Below are positions 17,294 through 25,154 of a stretch of 64,000 bases of DNA, in pieces. The position numbers and the translations under genes are program-made. How positions within the stretch are numbered: position 1 is the stretch's first letter; each line of letters starts with the position of its first letter. The stretch comes from Ralstonia pickettii (GTDB lineage: Bacteria > Pseudomonadota > Gammaproteobacteria > Burkholderiales > Burkholderiaceae), in NCBI RefSeq assembly GCF_000607165.1, contig NZ_JFZG01000009.1, positions 28,943 to 92,942 of the forward strand, read 5' to 3'. The notes under the pieces are model-generated. The model did no database searches. It was not told the origin of the DNA and was given only the letters and a program-made list of their open reading frames with translations.

Positions 17294-18136
17294 ATGTCCG
17301 TAGATTCCGACGACGACGCGCATCAGCGCAGCGCCATGCACCGCACCTTCCAGATCCTGCGCACCATGGCGGAGCAGCAGCACCAAGGTGTGCGCGTCAC
17401 CTACCTGGCCAAGACGCTGGGAATGACCCCCGCCACCACGCACCGCCTGCTGCAGGGGCTGACGCAAGAAGGCATGGTCGAGCAGGATCAGCAGAACAAG
17501 CTGTACCGGCTGAGCCTGGACCTGTTCTGCCTGGCGGCCCAGGCCGGTGCGGTGAACGACTTGCGCTCGGTCGCCCGGCCGGCCCTGCTGCGGCTGAATG
17601 CCAGCCTGGGCGACACAGTGTTGCTGCTGGTGCGCTCGGGCTTTGATGCGGTGTGTCTGGATCGCGTGGAAGGCCAATATCCGATTCGCACCTTCACCGG
17701 CGACGTGGGCGGCCGGATCGAACTAGGAGTGGGGCAGGGCGCCCTGGTGATCCTGGCGCACCTGCCCGAGGCCGAGCAGGAGGAGGTGCTGCGCTACAAC
17801 TTGCCGCGCATCCGGCACTACAGCGTGTACGACGAGGTCTATCTGCGCTCCGAGGTCAGAAAGGCGCGCGAACTCGGCTACAGCGCCAAGACGGACGGGT
17901 TGCTCGAAGGCATGGCAGGCATTGCCGTGCCGGTGTTCGATCGCAATGGCAATGTCGTCGCCGCGCTTTCTGTGGGGACGCTTGCCAACCGCCTGAGCGC
18001 CGAGCGCCTGCCCATCGTCTACGACATGCTGCTGCGCGAGGCCAATCGGCTGACCACGCAGATCAATCCGTTTGACCCGACACTGCGTCGGCCCATGCAA
18101 TCAATGGCCGTGAGCGATACCTATCGCGCCATCTGA
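17294..18136 (+). CDS. IclR-family transcriptional regulator
   Basis: A 280-residue regulator with an N-terminal winged helix-turn-helix (RTFQILRTMAEQQHQGVRVT, then AKTLGMTPATTHRLLQGLTQEG) and a C-terminal effector-binding IclR domain (RVEGQYPIRTFTGDVGGRIEL, GYSAKTDGLLEGMAGIAVPVFD). It sits between the import/oxidation operon and the downstream 2-hydroxyglutarate, aminotransferase and HglS genes. It is therefore the likely local regulator of the whole pathway, sensing a pathway acid. Confidence 0.92.
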   Translation: MSVDSDDDAHQRSAMHRTFQILRTMAEQQHQGVRVTYLAKTLGMTPATTHRLLQGLTQEGMVEQDQQNKLYRLSLDLFCLAAQAGAVNDLRSVARPALLRLNASLGDTVLLLVRSGFDAVCLDRVEGQYPIRTFTGDVGGRIELGVGQGALVILAHLPEAEQEEVLRYNLPRIRHYSVYDEVYLRSEVRKARELGYSAKTDGLLEGMAGIAVPVFDRNGNVVAALSVGTLANRLSAERLPIVYDMLLREANRLTTQINPFDPTLRRPMQSMAVSDTYRAI

Positions 18137-18149
18137 TCTGACCAGGCGA

Positions 18150-19565
18150 TCATGCGAGCACGCGACCCGGGTTCAGCAAGCCTTGCGGGTCAAGTGCCTG
18201 CTTGATGGTCCGCATCAATTGCAGGGCCACCGGCGCCTTGTAGTGCGAAAGATGATCGCGCTTGAGCGAGCCGATGCCATGTTCGGCTGAGATCGAACCG
18301 CCAAATCGGTGGACGGACTGGTACACCGCATCGCCAATCGCAGCCTCATGCGCGGCAACGAACGCTGCAGCATCCGCGCCCGCCGGCGGCTGCACGTTGT
18401 AGTGCAGGTTTCCATCGCCCAGGTGCCCGAAATTGATGAGCCGCAGCCCGGGCGCCAGGGCCTGCAGTTGCGCATCGGTCTGCGCCACAAACTCGGGAAT
18501 GCGCGAGATCGGCACCGAGACATCGTGTTTGATGTTGGGCCCTTCGGCCGCCTGGGCCAGGGTGATGCTCTCGCGGATGTGCCACAGGTCGTGCGCCTGC
18601 CGGATGTTCTCGGCGATGATCGCGTCGGTCACGATGCCGTCTTCCATCGCGGTTTCCAGCAGGTGTTCAAACTGCGCCCGGGCGTGCGCCTCTGACTCAC
18701 TGTCGGAGGCTTCCAGCAAGACGCACCACATCGTGTCGCGCCACATCGGCACGCGCAGATGTGGATAGTGCGAGTCGACCAGCCGGAGCCCTTCCTGGCT
18801 CATCACTTCAAAGCCTGTGAGCGCGGCAGACAGATGCCGGTGCGACAAGGCCAGCAACGCCGTGGCTGCTTGCAGCGAAGGCACGGCGGCCCACGCTGTC
18901 AACTGCGCGGCCGGTTGCGGATAGAGGCGCAGCGTGGCCGCCGTGATGATGCCCAGCGAGCCCTCGCTGCCGATGAACAGATTGCGCAGGTCATAGCCGG
19001 TGTTGTCCTTGCGCAGGCCTTGCAGGCTCTCCCAGATTTGCCCGTCAGCCAGAACAACTTCCAGCCCCAGGCACAGCTCGCGCGCATTGCCATAGCGCAG
19101 CACCTGTGTGCCGCCCGCGTTGGTCGCCAGGTTGCCGCCGATCGTGCAACTGCCTTCCGCGCCCAGGCTCAACGGGAACAGCATGCCCGCCTCGCTTGCC
19201 ACGTCCTGCAGTGACTGGAGTACGCAACCGGCATCCACCGTCATCGTCATGTTGGCCGCGTCGATGGCGCGCACGGTCTGCATGCGGCGCAGGCTCACAA
19301 CGATCTGCCCGCCGCTGGCATCTGGCACCGAGCCTTCCACCAGGCCCGTATTGCCGCCCTGCGGCACGATGGACGCTCCAGCTTGCGCACACGCGCGCAC
19401 GACCGCGGCCACTTCCGCCGTACAGCCCGGCCGCACCACGCACAGCGCCTTGCCGCGCACGCGCTGGCGCCAATCGGATTCGTATTCGGCGCAGTCGTCG
19501 CCGGTCAGAACATGGGCGGGGCCCACGATGTCGCGCAAGGCCGGAATCAGGTTGTCGGGTGTCAT
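18150..19565 (-). CDS. FAD-binding oxidoreductase, probable D-2-hydroxyglutarate dehydrogenase
   Basis: A 471-residue VAO/PCMH-fold flavoenzyme of the D-lactate/D-2-hydroxyglutarate dehydrogenase group. The FAD-binding core includes IVPQGGNTGLVEGSVPD and GTIGG-like CTIGGNLATNAGG, and RKDNTGYDLRNLFIGSEGSL is very characteristic of this group. The C-terminal domain has FGHLGDGNLHYNV and SAEHGIGSLKRD, with His and Glu residues used for the metal and substrate. The general family also includes glycolate oxidase subunits. The adjacent HglS gene, which makes D-2-hydroxyglutarate, decides the assignment: here it should yield 2-oxoglutarate. Confidence 0.83.
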   Translation of the reverse strand: MTPDNLIPALRDIVGPAHVLTGDDCAEYESDWRQRVRGKALCVVRPGCTAEVAAVVRACAQAGASIVPQGGNTGLVEGSVPDASGGQIVVSLRRMQTVRAIDAANMTMTVDAGCVLQSLQDVASEAGMLFPLSLGAEGSCTIGGNLATNAGGTQVLRYGNARELCLGLEVVLADGQIWESLQGLRKDNTGYDLRNLFIGSEGSLGIITAATLRLYPQPAAQLTAWAAVPSLQAATALLALSHRHLSAALTGFEVMSQEGLRLVDSHYPHLRVPMWRDTMWCVLLEASDSESEAHARAQFEHLLETAMEDGIVTDAIIAENIRQAHDLWHIRESITLAQAAEGPNIKHDVSVPISRIPEFVAQTDAQLQALAPGLRLINFGHLGDGNLHYNVQPPAGADAAAFVAAHEAAIGDAVYQSVHRFGGSISAEHGIGSLKRDHLSHYKAPVALQLMRTIKQALDPQGLLNPGRVLA

Positions 19566-19602
19566 GGCAATGGCGATGAAGGTTGTCTGTTTGAGGGCGC
19601 TA

Positions 19603-20853
19603 TCAACGCATGGACAGCGTTACCGCCGCAGCCAGCCGCCGCACGGCCTGCTCGATCTGCGGCACCTCGGGCGCGGCAAACGACAAGCGCATGGTGTTGA
19701 GTTGTGCGTTGTCCGGGTAGAACGCCGTGCCCGGCACGTAGAGCACCTGCTGCGACACGGCGGCATCAAAGAGCGCTTGCGGGTCGATCGACTGCGCGAA
19801 CGTCGCCCAGACAAACATGCCGCCTGCCGGCGCGGCGCATTGCACATGGCCATCCAGCTGCGTGGCGATGCCTTGCACCAGGGCCAACATGCGCCGTTGA
19901 TACTCGATGCGGGCGCGCTGCACCGTGGCCGGGTAGCGGTCGCTTGCCAGATAGCGGGCCGCCACCATTTGCGTCAGCGGCGACGTGCACAGATCCACCG
20001 TCTGTTTGGCGATGGCGCAGCGGCGCAGCAGGCTGCTGTCGGCCAGCATCCAGCCGATCCGCAGCGCGGGAGCAACGGTCTTGGACAGGCTGGAGAGATA
20101 CACCACCGGGTTCATGCCGTCTGCTGCCAGCCGATCGCCCAAGGCACGCAAGGTTGGAGGCATCGCAGCGGCGTTGCTCTCCGGCGCATCAAAGCGCAGC
20201 TCGCCGTAGGGATCGTCTTCCACCACCCAGAAGCCGTGGGTGCAGGCCAACTGGACGAGGGCTTCGCGCCGCTGTGCAGACAGCAGCGTGCCGCGCGGGT
20301 TGGAAAAATTCGGCACCGTGTAGAGCAGCTTGGGGCGCTGCGTGGCGGGCAACCGGTGCAGCAGGTCGGCCAGTGCATCGGTCTGCAGGCCGTGTTCGTC
20401 CATCGGCACGGGCACGATACGGGCTTGTGCCAGGCGCAAGGCTTGCAGCGTGGCAGGGTAGGCGGGCACTTCCACCAACACCGTATCGCCGGGTTCGATC
20501 AACGCCCGCACCAAAAGGTCGAACGCTTGCTGCGAGCCCGTGGTCACCATCATCTGCTCGGCGCTGGCCTGGATGCCCCGTGCACCCATCAGCGCTGCGA
20601 GGGCCGTGCGAAGGACGGGCAGCCCTTCAGTGGCGCCGTATTGCAGGGCTTGCGCATCGCCCGCCATGGCCTGGGCGGCGGCCTGCGCCAACCCTTCGGC
20701 ATCGAACAGACTGGGCGACGGATACCCGCCCGCCAGCGAGATCATCCCCGGCTGGCTGAGGTACGGAAACAGTTCGCGGATGGGCGAGCCGGCGGGGTTT
20801 GCAAACGGGGCGGCAAAGCCCGGCATGGCGGCGGGTGTGTGCAGGCCGGTCAT
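19603..20853 (-). CDS. PLP-dependent aminotransferase, probable 2-aminoadipate transaminase (LysN-like)
   Basis: A 416-residue fold-type I aminotransferase. It has GMISLAGGYPSPSLF at the N-terminus (typical of LysN/Kat-II-like enzymes), MVTTGSQQAFDLL, YTVPNFSNPRGTLLS, EDDPYGELRFD, and the PLP lysine in SSLSKTVAPALRIGW. It lacks the N-terminal GntR domain of MocR regulators. Its start overlaps the HglS stop by four bases (ATGA). The predicted job is 2-aminoadipate plus 2-oxoglutarate to 2-oxoadipate plus glutamate, bridging the AmaB-like and HglS-like enzymes. Confidence 0.84.
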   Translation of the reverse strand: MTGLHTPAAMPGFAAPFANPAGSPIRELFPYLSQPGMISLAGGYPSPSLFDAEGLAQAAAQAMAGDAQALQYGATEGLPVLRTALAALMGARGIQASAEQMMVTTGSQQAFDLLVRALIEPGDTVLVEVPAYPATLQALRLAQARIVPVPMDEHGLQTDALADLLHRLPATQRPKLLYTVPNFSNPRGTLLSAQRREALVQLACTHGFWVVEDDPYGELRFDAPESNAAAMPPTLRALGDRLAADGMNPVVYLSSLSKTVAPALRIGWMLADSSLLRRCAIAKQTVDLCTSPLTQMVAARYLASDRYPATVQRARIEYQRRMLALVQGIATQLDGHVQCAAPAGGMFVWATFAQSIDPQALFDAAVSQQVLYVPGTAFYPDNAQLNTMRLSFAAPEVPQIEQAVRRLAAAVTLSMR

Positions 20854-22259
20854 GCGGCATCCACGACGGCCGTGCCGCGCAGCACGGCGCGCACCTGATC
20901 GATCGAGCGCTGCTGCGCCGCCTCGTACAACGCGATTTCGTCATGCACGCGTGCACCCAGCGCAGCCTCAAACGCTTGCTGTGCGGCGTGGGCTTGGTAC
21001 TGCTTTTGCTCCTCGCCACCCAGGTTGGATTGGAAGATGCCTGCCGCGCTCACCGGCAAGAAGTCTTCATACGTGATGGGATCGGCTTGTACCCAGCCCT
21101 TGGCCAGAAGTTCATCCAACGACGCATCGGCCGCCGCTGCGCTGTCGGCGTGTGCATGGCCCGTTGGCGTGAGGGTGTAGCGATAGAACGCCAGCCCTTG
21201 CGCACGCAACGCCTCATGGGTATCCGGAAAGGCGCGGAACGCCTGGGCTAGCCGATCTTCGTAGTTGGGTGCGGCACTGCCGGCATTGCCCATGCTGCGC
21301 ACCTCGGCCAGCAGTTGGTCGTATAGCGCGCGGCCCTTGCGTGTGAGGGCCACACCGCGCTGCTCGATTTCGCCAAAGCGCGCCGTGTGGGCGCCGGCAT
21401 CGTCGGTAAAGCGCACGGCTTCCTGCAGCGCCTTGAAGCTGGTCTGGCGCAGCAGGATGGGGCAGTTGCGGGGCGGCGGACCTTCCACCACATCTTTGGC
21501 GTCCATGCCGCGTGCGGGCATGGCGGCCTGTGCGGCGTCGATGTCGAGCGTGCGCGGCGTCAGGTGGTTGATGTGGGGGCCGCGGAAGCACACCACGTCG
21601 GCCACCAGGCGGTGGGCGGCTTGCAGCGCGCGATACGTCTCGGCATCGACCGTGGCGGTGCTGTGCCAGCGGAAGGTCTCCAGCGCCTCGCGCACAAAGG
21701 CGTCCGCATCCGCGTCGGCCAGACCGCCGTCAGCTTCGCGTTGGGCGATCAGTTCCAGCACGCGCGGCGTAAAGATCTGCCGTTGCGTCAGGATGGCAGT
21801 GGCCTTGTCGCGCAGGGCAGCGTCGGCAATCAGTTCAAGCCGCAGCAGCGACGTGAACACGCGAAACGGATTGGCCAGCAACGCGGCATCGGCCACCGGG
21901 CGAAACGCCGTCGAATGCACGGGCACGCCAGCCACCGAAAGATCGTAGTAACCCACCGGCTCCATCCCCATGACGGCAAACAGCCGGCGCAGCGTGGCCA
22001 GTTCGGCTGCCGTGCCGACGCGAATGGCGCCGTGGCGCTCGACGTCCAGCCGCTCCAGTTCGCCCGACTGCGCCATCTGCGCGCGCAGCGCGGGCTGGGC
22101 GTCCAGCGTGCGAGCGTTGATGTCGGATACCAGCTCGACCAGAGTGCCGTATTGGGGCACTTCTTCGCGGTACATGGCGGACATGGCGCGCGAAAAGCGG
22201 GAGCGGATTTCGTTCGCGTGGATGAAGTTCGACGCCGGAGGTTGATGCGCAGTGCTCAT
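20850..22259 (-). CDS. hglS: 2-oxoadipate dioxygenase/decarboxylase (HglS/YdcJ, DUF1338 family)
   Basis: A 469-residue protein matching the DUF1338/YdcJ family, characterised in Pseudomonas putida as HglS, an Fe(II) enzyme that converts 2-oxoadipate to D-2-hydroxyglutarate. Visible landmarks are MYREEVPQYGTLVELVSDIN near the N-terminus, VPVHSTAFRPV with a candidate metal-binding His at about 115, FRGPHINHLTPRTLD, and TYEDFLPVSAAGIFQSNL near the C-terminus. It is the first gene of a three-gene operon with the aminotransferase and D-2-HG dehydrogenase. It is divergent from a LysR gene. Confidence 0.88.
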   Translation of the reverse strand: MSTAHQPPASNFIHANEIRSRFSRAMSAMYREEVPQYGTLVELVSDINARTLDAQPALRAQMAQSGELERLDVERHGAIRVGTAAELATLRRLFAVMGMEPVGYYDLSVAGVPVHSTAFRPVADAALLANPFRVFTSLLRLELIADAALRDKATAILTQRQIFTPRVLELIAQREADGGLADADADAFVREALETFRWHSTATVDAETYRALQAAHRLVADVVCFRGPHINHLTPRTLDIDAAQAAMPARGMDAKDVVEGPPPRNCPILLRQTSFKALQEAVRFTDDAGAHTARFGEIEQRGVALTRKGRALYDQLLAEVRSMGNAGSAAPNYEDRLAQAFRAFPDTHEALRAQGLAFYRYTLTPTGHAHADSAAAADASLDELLAKGWVQADPITYEDFLPVSAAGIFQSNLGGEEQKQYQAHAAQQAFEAALGARVHDEIALYEAAQQRSIDQVRAVLRGTAVVDAA

Positions 22260-22339
22260 GACTGAATGGGGTTTGGCAGGGACGAGGCCATGCTAGGTTG
22301 GCCAAGGAACGCCGGTCAAACGATAATCCGGCCCTAGGT

Positions 22340-22356
22340 CATTCCAAACTAGAATG
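22340..22356. promoter_or_regulatory. Candidate LysR-box between hglS and lysR
   Basis: The inverted repeat CATTC-N7-GAATG lies 81 bp upstream of hglS and just upstream of the divergent LysR gene. This is the usual place for a LysR regulator to control both itself and its neighbour. The arms are short. Confidence 0.4.
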
Positions 22357-22393
22357 ATTGAGCGACTTCTGCACCGCACAACTCCTGCGCCCC

Positions 22394-23314
22394 ATGTTCC
22401 TGTCCCGCCGCTTTCTGCCGCCGATGTCCCTGCTATGCGCGTTCGAGGCCGCCGCGCGCCACCAGAGCTTCACGGCTGCCGCTGCCGAGCTGCACCTGAC
22501 GCAGAGCGCCGTCAGCCGCCAGATCCGCGCGCTGGAAGATCGCCTGGGCGCTGAGCTATTCGTGCGTGAACGCCAGACCGTGCGGCTGAGCGCGGCGGGC
22601 CAGGCGTATGCGGAGGAAATCCGCGGTGCGTTGATGCGCATCTCCAGCGCCACGGTCGGGTTCCGCGCCAATCCGCAGGGCGGCAGCTTGAATCTGGCCA
22701 TCCTGCCGACGTTCGGCACCCGCTGGCTGGCACCGCGCCTGCCGGCGTTTTTTGACGCGCACCCCGGCATCACCATCAATCTGACGACGCGGCTGTCGCA
22801 GTTCGACTTTCAACTGGAAGCGGTGGACGCGGCCATCCATTTCGGTACACCGCACTGGCCGGGGGCGGAACTGGCCTTGCTGATGAGCGAAACCGTCGTG
22901 CCTGCTTGCAGCCCGGCATTGCTGGCCCGCTACGACTTTGCGCAGCCGCGCGATCTGCTGCATGCGCCGCTGTTGCACCTGGCCTCGCGCCCCGATGCCT
23001 GGCCGCGTTGGCTGGCCAGCCACCACGTGACGGGTGCCGAACCCCAGGGCATGCTGTTCGACCAATTTGCCACGGCCGCGCAAGCTGCAGTTGCCGGCCT
23101 GGGCGTGGCGTTACTGCCGCGTTTTCTGATCACCCACGAGCTGCAGCAAGGCGACCTGGTGCGGGCGTTGCCGCATGTGCCCGAGATGGAAAGCGCCGAG
23201 CGTTACTACCTCGCCTGGCCCACGAGCCGCGCGGATTATCCGCCGCTGCAAGCGCTGCGGACATGGCTGGTGAAAGCGGCGCAAGACTTCATGCCCACGC
23301 AGTCCGCAGAGTGA
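22394..23314 (+). CDS. LysR-family regulator (GcvA-like), divergent from hglS
   Basis: A 306-residue LysR protein. MSLLCAFEAAARHQSFTAAA and LHLTQSAVSRQIRALEDRLG form the helix-turn-helix. The effector domain includes LNLAILPTFGTRWLAPRLPAF and FDQFATAAQAAVAGLGVALL, typical of the GcvA/AmpR subgroup. I chose ATG 22394; a TTG at 22358 would add 12 residues. By position it is a candidate activator of the hglS-aminotransferase-dehydrogenase operon, giving the locus two regulators together with IclR. Confidence 0.9.
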   Translation: MFLSRRFLPPMSLLCAFEAAARHQSFTAAAAELHLTQSAVSRQIRALEDRLGAELFVRERQTVRLSAAGQAYAEEIRGALMRISSATVGFRANPQGGSLNLAILPTFGTRWLAPRLPAFFDAHPGITINLTTRLSQFDFQLEAVDAAIHFGTPHWPGAELALLMSETVVPACSPALLARYDFAQPRDLLHAPLLHLASRPDAWPRWLASHHVTGAEPQGMLFDQFATAAQAAVAGLGVALLPRFLITHELQQGDLVRALPHVPEMESAERYYLAWPTSRADYPPLQALRTWLVKAAQDFMPTQSAE

Positions 23315-23371
23315 GGCGCTGCGCTTTCGCAAAGCGCAAAAACACGCGAGGTGCTCGGCGCCGCGATTTCC

Positions 23372-23719
23372 TTAACGTGTGGCGGCCGTATAAACAGCCG
23401 TATCGGCGCTAATGCCGAGGTCACGGCGGAACGTTTCCGGATCGAACCCCTCCTGAACCTGCTGCGCCTCAATCGCGGATTTGGCGGTCTCCATGGCTTG
23501 CAGACTGGCCCATTCGACGATGGACACAACGTTGAACTCGGCGGTGCCAGCGGGGTGCGTCAGCACTGAGCTTTTCAAGCAGCCTGGTTGGGCTGCAAGC
23601 AGGTTTCTCGCTTGCTGGATGCGCTCCATGAAAGCCGGCATCGCGGCAGGCGGCACGGCAAAGCGGCTGATGCGGAAAACCGCCGTGTGTGAGTCGTCGG
23701 AAGCTTGTGCGGATGTCAT
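23372..23719 (-). CDS. Antibiotic biosynthesis monooxygenase (ABM) domain protein, SoxR target
   Basis: A small protein of 115 residues with the dimeric alpha/beta ABM fold (FRISRFAVPPAAMPAFMERI, PGCLKSSVLTHPAG, FNVVSIVEWASLQAMETAK). Proteins of this family include quinol monooxygenases. The start 23719 has a GAGG site; the open frame reaches 23791 but reads across the promoter. It is transcribed from a 19-bp-spaced promoter that contains a near-perfect SoxR box, so redox-cycling compounds should induce it. Confidence 0.85.
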   Translation of the reverse strand: MTSAQASDDSHTAVFRISRFAVPPAAMPAFMERIQQARNLLAAQPGCLKSSVLTHPAGTAEFNVVSIVEWASLQAMETAKSAIEAQQVQEGFDPETFRRDLGISADTAVYTAATR

Positions 23720-23760
23720 GCGGAACCTCGTCATTAGAAATGGCCAGGAGATACCGCCGT

Positions 23761-23791
23761 ACTCTAAAATCTCAAGCAAGGTTGAGGTCAA
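23761..23791 (-). promoter_or_regulatory. SoxR-controlled promoter of the ABM gene
   Basis: On the minus strand a -35 TTGACC (23791-23786) and a -10-like TAGAGT (23766-23761) are 19 bases apart, the long spacer that MerR-family activators untwist. The spacer overlaps an 18-base site (23770-23787) that agrees with the SoxR consensus CCTCAAGTTAACTTGAGG at 13 of 18 positions, with both outer arms nearly intact. Confidence 0.85.
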
Positions 23792-23802
23792 GAGGTTCGC
23801 GC

Positions 23803-24282
23803 ATGAAAAAACATCCCTTGGAAGAAATGGGTATTTCGCTCACGTTGAGCGTGGGAGAGGTATCCCGTCGCAGCGGCGTGCCTGTATCGACACTGCATTT
23901 CTACGAAGCCAAGGGCCTCATCGAGAGTCACCGGACGAGCGGCAACCAGCGCCGATATTCGCGCGACGTTTTGCGCCGCGTAGCGTTTGTGCGTGTGGCG
24001 CAGCGTGTCGGAATTTCGTTGGCTGAGATAGCGGCCGGGCTGGACAAACTGCCGAAGGGCAGCATTCCGGACCGCGAAGCTTGGTCGCGATTGTCGACGA
24101 CATGGCGCAGTGATCTCGACGAGCGCATCGCTCAACTCAAGAAGCTGCGCGACACATTGGACGATTGCATCGGCTGTGGCTGCTTGTCGATCGACCGGTG
24201 CCGCCTGCGCAATCCCCTGGACAAGTTAGCCCAGGAGGGGGCCGGGCCGCGACGACTGATGATCAAACCTCTGAAATCGTAA
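23803..24282 (+). CDS. soxR: Redox-sensitive MerR-family activator SoxR
   Basis: A 159-residue MerR-family regulator. The helix-turn-helix LSVGEVSRRSGVPVSTLHFYE is followed by SHRTSGNQRRYSRDVLRRVAF, the coiled-coil dimer helix, and the [2Fe-2S] cluster motif CIGCGCLSIDRC (Cys-x2-Cys-x-Cys-x5-Cys), which defines SoxR. ATG 23803 is chosen over an upstream frame that would run through the operator. It is divergent from its target ABM gene; no soxS is present, as is usual outside enterobacteria. Confidence 0.95.
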   Translation: MKKHPLEEMGISLTLSVGEVSRRSGVPVSTLHFYEAKGLIESHRTSGNQRRYSRDVLRRVAFVRVAQRVGISLAEIAAGLDKLPKGSIPDREAWSRLSTTWRSDLDERIAQLKKLRDTLDDCIGCGCLSIDRCRLRNPLDKLAQEGAGPRRLMIKPLKS

Positions 24283-24597
24283 CGGCGGCAACTTGCAGTG
24301 GTGTTCCGCAGGGTGGGTAACGCCGGGCTTTGCTCACGTGGCTGCCGGATGCACGTAATACGGCCGCAGGGGCCTGCCAAGTGGGAACGTTGCACTAACG
24401 TTGGTGGCGAGGGACTGCCAAATACGTCCTATCCGTGCGAAGAGCACGAGCGTGAGCGGGGGCGCAATCAGCGTTCAAAACGCCGTGGCAAGTCATTGAT
24501 TTTATTACCAAGGAAAGCCCTGATCTGGTGGGAAAAAATCTTCCACCTGAGGGGCGCTCTGCATTTAGAATCAACGGCTTACAAAAAAAACTCCACC
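24283..24597. other. Gene-free control region before padR
   Basis: No convincing gene is seen in these 315 bases. The DNA includes two AACGTT palindromes five bases apart (around 24387-24403). An imperfect inverted repeat lies at 24527-24547 (GGTGGGAA ... TTCCACC) near an AT-richer stretch with a possible -10 TTTAGAAT. The latter is a plausible PadR autoregulatory site. Confidence 0.4.
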
Positions 24598-25134
24598 ATG
24601 TCCATCCAACACGCACTGCTGACATCCCTGCTGGAAAAGCCCTCGTCGGGCTACGAGCTTGCTCGACGCTTTGACAAGTCGATGGGCTATTTTTGGAGCG
24701 CCACGCATCAGCAGATCTACCGCGAGCTTGGCCGCATGGCCGAGGCTGGCTGGGTGAGCGTGGAAGAAGAGGAGGACAGCCGCAAGAAGACGTACACCGT
24801 GTTGCCGCCCGGCCGGGACGAACTCGCACGCTGGGTGCTGGAGCCGACCGTGTCGTCGGACAACCGTGAGGAAGTGCTGGTGAAGCTGCGTGCCGAAGCG
24901 GTGATCGGCCCCCTCGGTTTTGCCGACGAGATGCAGCGTCTGATCGAGCAGCACCGCACGCGCCTGAACACCTTCCGCGAGATCGAGAAGCGCGATTTTT
25001 CGCGGGCTGATCTCACACGTGCGCAGCAGTTGCAGCACGCGGTGCTTCAGCGCGGCATCGTTTACGAAGAAGGCTGGCTCGCGTGGGCAGACGATGTGCT
25101 GCCGTTGCTGGAGCCAGCCCCTGTGACGGCCTGA
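24598..25134 (+). CDS. PadR-family transcriptional regulator
   Basis: A 178-residue PadR regulator. The N-terminal winged helix is MSIQHALLTSLLEKPSSGYE then FWSATHQQIYRELGRMAEAG. A C-terminal helical dimerisation domain follows (LGFADEMQRLIEQHRTRLNTF). The longer open frame from 24298 is discarded because the family start MSIQHALL is clear. It is convergent with the nitronate monooxygenase/SnoaL pair, which may be its target. Confidence 0.92.
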   Translation: MSIQHALLTSLLEKPSSGYELARRFDKSMGYFWSATHQQIYRELGRMAEAGWVSVEEEEDSRKKTYTVLPPGRDELARWVLEPTVSSDNREEVLVKLRAEAVIGPLGFADEMQRLIEQHRTRLNTFREIEKRDFSRADLTRAQQLQHAVLQRGIVYEEGWLAWADDVLPLLEPAPVTA

Positions 25135-25154
25135 TGGCCTGAAGGCCTAACTGC

